Below, in pieces: positions 40,816 through 43,729 of a stretch of 43,729 nt of DNA. Position 1 is the first letter of the stretch. Each line of letters starts with the position of its first letter. Origin of the DNA: an uncultured Bacilli bacterium. GTDB lineage: Bacteria > Bacillota_I > Bacilli_A > RF39 > UBA660. The notes beneath the pieces were generated by a model. It did no database searches. It saw nothing but the letters and a program-made list of their open reading frames with translations, and was not told where the DNA came from. The DNA is taken from assembly GCA_910586865.1 (NCBI GenBank), contig CAJUIY010000009.1:1-43729 (forward strand), read 5' to 3'. The position numbers were made by a program, and so were the translations under genes.

Positions 40816-41296
40816 GCTTAGAAAGATTAAAAAAAGATGGTTTTAAGTGGAAAAGGAAAATATAACGAATTAGTCATTATTAGACCGAAGGTTAAAATGA
40901 AATCCGGAGGTCTTTATAACTTTAAATACAGATTATTTGAAATTATTTTATCAAGAACAACAATATCTGTGCATTATGATATATTAAATAAATAATACAT
41001 CATTGAATGATTTATATCATCTTATCGAGCAAGTGAAAATAAAAGTGCATAAAACATAAACAAGAAATAACAAACGATTATAAATCAATTTATATAATGA
41101 ATAGAGGTTATATTTCAATAGAATTTATACTTTCATGAATAAAAAAGAATAGTAAATTCTTAACTCGATTAGATAGTAGAGCCTACGAAAAAGAAAAAAG
41201 TAAAATAGAATTAAAAGATGAATATATCAATTTAGAATATGCGAATAATAGATTAAAAAGATGATATTATCAGAGGGAACAACGTTCAACAATCTT
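40816..41296. other. 481-bp AT-rich stretch with no supported gene
   Basis: One ORF of 52 codons (40837-40995) has no ribosome-binding site, so I do not call it. Around 41172-41264 a 30-codon stretch rich in Glu and Lys reads like the end of a lost gene, with stops just ahead of it. An imperfect AGACC...GGTCT pairing at 40882-40914 is too weak to name. The region appears to be decayed accessory DNA. Confidence 0.4.
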
Positions 41297-41836
41297 TTAA
41301 TTATTATATAGTTTTAATTTTTTGACCCATCCTGGATCATATGTTTCGCTACTTAATTCATTATTCCAAAGTTGATTAAGAATACCAACCAAATGATTTT
41401 TCATTGAATCTAACGCAAGGGGAAAATCTAAACTGGGGTTTTTAATTTGATTTTCATCTTCACAGTCTGAATCTTCCCAGCTACCACCCCATTTCCCCAT
41501 TATTTGAATATTTTCATCATAGGAATTTTCTATTCTAATTTTCGCGAACCACAAATCTTGATTATTAGCATTTATATATTTTACCATTGCTTTAATACAA
41601 TAATTGCCATTCTCTCTTTTAATAATAACGCCATCAATTTCTGGAGTTTCAAAATAATAGGATCTGTCTTTTTTTTCATAATTTCGCTCAACGGAAACGG
41701 CTTCCCGGTCCTCCTCAGTGCCTATTAAAAAAGTTTTATCTCCAAAGATAGCAGTAGGATTATCCCTTTCTTGTATTTGATAAATCTTTTTCGAAATATC
41801 TAAGATTTCATATGCTTTTTCTTTAATTATTTCCAT
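41297..41836 (-). CDS. unknown orphan protein, 179 residues
   Basis: No family is recognised. There is no signal peptide or membrane segment. The N-terminus is helical and basic; the centre is beta-rich with aromatic residues (DRSYYFETPEIDGVIIKRENG, NQDLWFAKIRIENSY); an acidic stretch (WEDSDCEDENQ) precedes a helical end. GGAG at 41849-41846 precedes the ATG. It has a promoter with a palindrome downstream of the -10. Isolated, beside a decayed restriction-like gene and a toxin-antitoxin-like locus, it could be an immunity or accessory protein, but that is a guess. Confidence 0.7.
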   Translation of the reverse strand: MEIIKEKAYEILDISKKIYQIQERDNPTAIFGDKTFLIGTEEDREAVSVERNYEKKDRSYYFETPEIDGVIIKRENGNYCIKAMVKYINANNQDLWFAKIRIENSYDENIQIMGKWGGSWEDSDCEDENQIKNPSLDFPLALDSMKNHLVGILNQLWNNELSSETYDPGWVKKLKLYNN

Positions 41837-41858
41837 AACTTACTCCTTTCGTTCATAT

Positions 41859-41899
41859 TGTCATATGACATTATGAAAGTGCATTTTCTAAATTGACAA
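41859..41899 (-). promoter_or_regulatory. promoter with palindromic operator candidate for the orphan gene
   Basis: On the minus strand TTGTCA (41899-41894), an 18-bp spacer and CATAAT (41875-41870). The perfect 12-bp palindrome TGTCATATGACA (41859-41870) lies at the start of transcription, a classical repressor position. Confidence 0.5.
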
Positions 41900-42026
41900 A
41901 ATCCAATTAAATCTCTATGAATATTCTATCATATTTTAAAGAACACACCAACATAAAAGAGGTAGAGATAGTGTTAACCCCATTTTTTTATTTTGTATTT
42001 TAGAATAGAAGTGTTAGATTATTACT

Positions 42027-43019
42027 ATGAAAAATGTACCAGATGAGGCATACAGAAAATATAAAGATTTTGAAGATTTTATATTTCAATTGTTTAAAGT
42101 AGTTGGCTATGAAGTTAAAATAGATAATACTAAAAAAAGAAATTGGTATATAACCAGCAAAATCAGAATGAAAGATATCTTTTTGAAATTAAGTTTTCTT
42201 CAAAGAAAAATATTTCAGCAATTGCTTTTTCAAATGGTATTAATAAATTATCTAATTCAATAGGAAATGAAAAGAAATTATTAATTTTTAATGCATTGTG
42301 TCCTAGTGGCTATCAAAAAGAGGAAAATAATAATATAGAGATTATTGACCTAACAAACATATTATATTTAACGAATTGTGATAACAAACTACATAAAAAA
42401 TTATTAGGATTTTTAGATTTTTTATGACGATGTTGAGGAAGTAAAGCCGAATATCCCTCTATTGTTAAGGAATCAAGAAGTTGTTCATACTATAGATGTT
42501 TCAAATTGAGAAAAGTCCTTGAATCATATAATTGCTGGTAGAAAGGAATCTCAAGCGTATGAAAACTTATGTACTGATATCTTAAAAGAACTGTTTTCTA
42601 ATTATCTAAGTATTTGAAGAAAACAAAAGACATTCAATGATGGATTATATCGATTTGATTTAATTTGTAAAACGAAAAGTGACATCAAAGATGATTTCTT
42701 TTGGACACTAAACAATTACTTTAACACAAGATATATTATATTTGAATTTAAAAATTATTCGGAAGAAATCACTCCAAAAGAAGTTTATACTACTGGAAAG
42801 TATCTTTATGATAAAGCTTTGAGAAAGGTAGCTATTATTATTTCGAGAAGGCCTTTTTCAAAGAATGCTCAAAAGGTTGCAAAAGATTATCTTAGAGAAA
42901 ATGGAAAAGTGATTATGAATCTTACAGATATAGACCTTATAACTATGTTAGGTATGGAGAATCCAGCGGATTATTTATCCCAAAAATTAGATGATTTATT
43001 TCTAGAATTAGAAAAGTAA
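42027..43019 (+). pseudogene. decayed restriction-endonuclease-like gene
   Basis: About 330 codons, broken by two frameshifts and two in-frame TGA codons. The first part (from ATG 42027) reads like the start of an Mrr-type domain (FEDFIFQLFKVVGYEV), which continues in another frame as ERYLFEIKFSSKK, an ExK nuclease motif. The frame changes near an A7 run (42132-42138) and returns near a T6 run (42420-42425). From there to 43019 the frame is open except for TGA at 42507 and 42615, and includes RFDLICK...YIIFEFKNY, a second D...ExK pattern. TGA is a stop elsewhere in this window, so the gene is probably dead. No methyltransferase is present. Confidence 0.7.
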
Positions 43020-43334
43020 TAAATATTTAGTTTTAAAGTGCTGGAAAAGAATTTGTTTTTTTCGATGGTAATAAAGTAGTTTATTAAAAAATATGAAGCA
43101 TAACATAATAAGTTAAGTCAAATTTGGAATCATTTGTACTTCCTTCTTTGATAGTAGTAGTTACTAAGAAAAAAGTTTTAGTATATTCATTTTACTTATT
43201 GTTTATTTTTTGTAAGGAACTATCTTTCGTAGTAGACTTAGTTTTTTATAAGAAGAGCTTTTTTTAATATAGAGTAACATTATTATTCATACGTAATAGA
43301 AAGATAATTTTATGAAAAATATGTACTTGTTCGA
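43020..43334. other. AT-rich spacer, nothing identified
   Basis: About 315 bp between the pseudogene and the toxin promoter. No ORF with a ribosome-binding site, no strong hairpin and no repeat is seen. Confidence 0.5.
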
Positions 43335-43363
43335 TTGTTTTATAAATTTACAAATAGTATAAT
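43335..43363 (+). promoter_or_regulatory. promoter of the small hydrophobic peptide gene
   Basis: TTGTTT (43335-43340), a 17-bp spacer and TATAAT (43358-43363). Transcription would begin near 43370 (GGGAATAC), giving a leader of about 56 nt. Confidence 0.7.
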
Positions 43364-43426
43364 ATTTATAGGGAATACTAACTGTTGAGTACTTGCCAAC
43401 TTCTTGAGGGAAGGAGGCTTGATATT

Positions 43427-43516
43427 ATGAAGAAAAAGGATTTGCTAATCTCATTTCTAATACTAATTATCATTTTATTAATAGTCTCTATATTGATACT
43501 TATAATAAAAAAATAG
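43427..43516 (+). CDS. 29-residue hydrophobic peptide, candidate type I toxin
   Basis: ATG 43427 stands 9 nt after a perfect AAGGAGG (43411-43417). The peptide has a KKKD start, a core of 20 or more Leu, Ile, Val, Phe and Ser residues with no other charge, and a KK end. It would span the membrane once. Its composition resembles Ibs-type and other type I toxins of 19-60 residues. Its coding end overlaps the terminator of a convergent antisense RNA, and a 14-bp inverted repeat flanks the gene. This layout, with overlap at the 3' side, resembles txpA/RatA and bsrG/SR4 of Bacillus. Toxicity is inferred. A tiny membrane protein without toxic action is the alternative. Confidence 0.7.
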   Translation: MKKKDLLISFLILIIILLIVSILILIIKK

Positions 43517-43546
43517 TACTCAATTTACTTACGTAGATTAAGTACT
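43507..43546 (-). terminator. terminator of the antisense RNA
   Basis: On the minus strand AGTACTTAAT (43546-43537) pairs with ATTGAGTACT (43524-43515), one mismatch, followed by A and seven T (43513-43507). It overlaps the stop codon of the toxin ORF. Confidence 0.75.
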
Positions 43547-43604
43547 TAAACATATTCTTATGGGCAAGTACTCAACTAGGCAAAGTTAAGTATTTCCCTT
43601 TTTT
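43540..43604 (+). terminator. possible terminator of the toxin mRNA
   Basis: AAGTACTTAAAC (43540-43551) can pair with GTTAAGTATTT (43585-43595), with one bulge and one wobble, ahead of CCC and six T (43599-43604). The loop would hold the second copy of the 14-bp repeat. The structure is weaker than the antisense terminator. Confidence 0.4.
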
Positions 43605-43632
43605 AGTTTATGCAAGTTTCCTTGACATATTC

Positions 43633-43661
43633 ATCATACCATAATTGCCAGTTTTCTTCAA
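43633..43661 (-). promoter_or_regulatory. extended -10 promoter of the antisense RNA
   Basis: On the minus strand TTGAAG (43661-43656), a 17-bp spacer and TATGAT (43638-43633), preceded by TGG. It has no ribosome-binding site or ORF behind it, which supports a non-coding transcript. Confidence 0.7.
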
Positions 43662-43729
43662 GTTTTTGACTTGATTTTCAGGACAAAATAATGAATTAAA
43701 AACAAGATAGTTATTAAAGACTTATAATA

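Larger units (their letters stand above)
43384..43576. repeat. perfect 14-bp inverted repeat flanking the small peptide gene
   Basis: GTTGAGTACTTGCC at 43384-43397 and its exact reverse complement at 43563-43576. The first copy lies in the 5' leader, 13 bp before the AAGGAGG; the second lies in the 3' UTR and within the antisense RNA. In the toxin mRNA the two copies can pair with each other. Confidence 0.85.
43507..43626 (-). ncRNA. candidate antisense antitoxin RNA, about 120 nt
   Basis: Transcription from the promoter at 43661-43633 would begin near 43626 and run to the terminator at 43546-43507. The RNA is complementary to the last codon region and the whole 3' UTR of the toxin mRNA. It also contains GTTGAGTACTTGCC, a copy of the toxin leader sequence, so it would compete with the leader for the 3' repeat. 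The expected effect is mRNA degradation or a block of translation. Confidence 0.6.

Noticed and set aside
40882..40914. Possible riboswitch or structured RNA (AGACC...GGTCT)
   Set aside because: The pairing is short and interrupted, no gene follows on the same strand within reach, and no known consensus fits.
40837..40995. 52-codon ORF in the spacer after the SDR gene
   Set aside because: It has no Shine-Dalgarno, no promoter and no recognisable motif, so it was left as part of a decayed stretch.
42507..42617. TGA read as Trp (Mycoplasma code) or as selenocysteine in this genome
   Set aside because: Several intact genes end in TGA (ylxR, the ABC ATPase, the gene at 28082) and Trp is TGG throughout. 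The affected gene also has frameshifts, and no SECIS-like hairpin follows either TGA.
43658..43674. TCAAGT/ACTTGA inverted repeat as a terminator
   Set aside because: The stem is only 6 bp, it is followed by a poor T run, and it overlaps the -35 of the antisense promoter. It may be a regulator site but the evidence is thin.

Overview
The window is AT-rich DNA from a low-GC Gram-positive bacterium. The best fit is an uncultured gut Bacilli/Mollicutes-like lineage (RF39-type), but this is inferred from gene content and composition, not from a search. TGA is a normal stop here (ylxR, the ABC ATPase and one deoxyribosyltransferase-like gene end in TGA) and Trp is TGG, so the Mycoplasma code does not apply. 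Peptidoglycan genes (MurF-like, Ddl) suggest a walled cell, and class III ribonucleotide reductase (NrdD/NrdG) suggests anaerobic life.

Layout: (1) 1-12.5 kb: a small two-TM protein, then one 3877-residue secreted protein with four glycine-rich domains, about 26 cadherin-like beta-sandwich repeats, a Big_2-like domain and a dockerin-like end. (2) 12.5-17.4 kb: the conserved rimP-nusA-ylxR-infB-rbfA translation operon, with a leader hairpin, an apparent AUA start and a short RimP. (3) 17.4-23.4 kb: two class I glutamine amidotransferase (C26) paralogues bracketing a laccase-domain protein, an alpha/beta hydrolase, a membrane-anchored MurF-like ligase and Ddl. (4) 23.4-26 kb: membrane thioredoxin, PH-domain protein, an unknown envelope protein and tRNA-Cys. 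(5) 26.2-29.2 kb on the minus strand: unknown protein, NUDIX hydrolase, deoxyribosyltransferase-like protein and a Crp/Fnr regulator. The regulator diverges from nrdDG across a perfect inverted repeat. (6) 29.3-39.8 kb: nrdDG, a second deoxyribosyltransferase-like gene with a P-loop kinase, a DapB-DUF5680 fusion, a UDG-like protein, an ABC-2 exporter, an SPL-like radical SAM protein and a membrane protein whose start is frameshifted at an A8 run. (7) 39.9-43.7 kb: an SDR with the 3-alpha-hydroxysteroid dehydrogenase layout, then an accessory tail with an orphan gene, a decayed restriction-endonuclease-like gene and a small locus that looks like a type I toxin-antitoxin system.

The most novel item is 43335-43661. 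A 29-residue, almost purely hydrophobic peptide has a strong promoter and Shine-Dalgarno. A convergent antisense RNA of about 120 nt has its own extended -10 promoter and terminator. A perfect 14-bp inverted repeat lies in the 5' leader and the 3' UTR, so the toxin mRNA could close on itself and the antisense RNA would carry a copy of the toxin leader sequence.

All family names are from motif recognition by eye; no database search was run.
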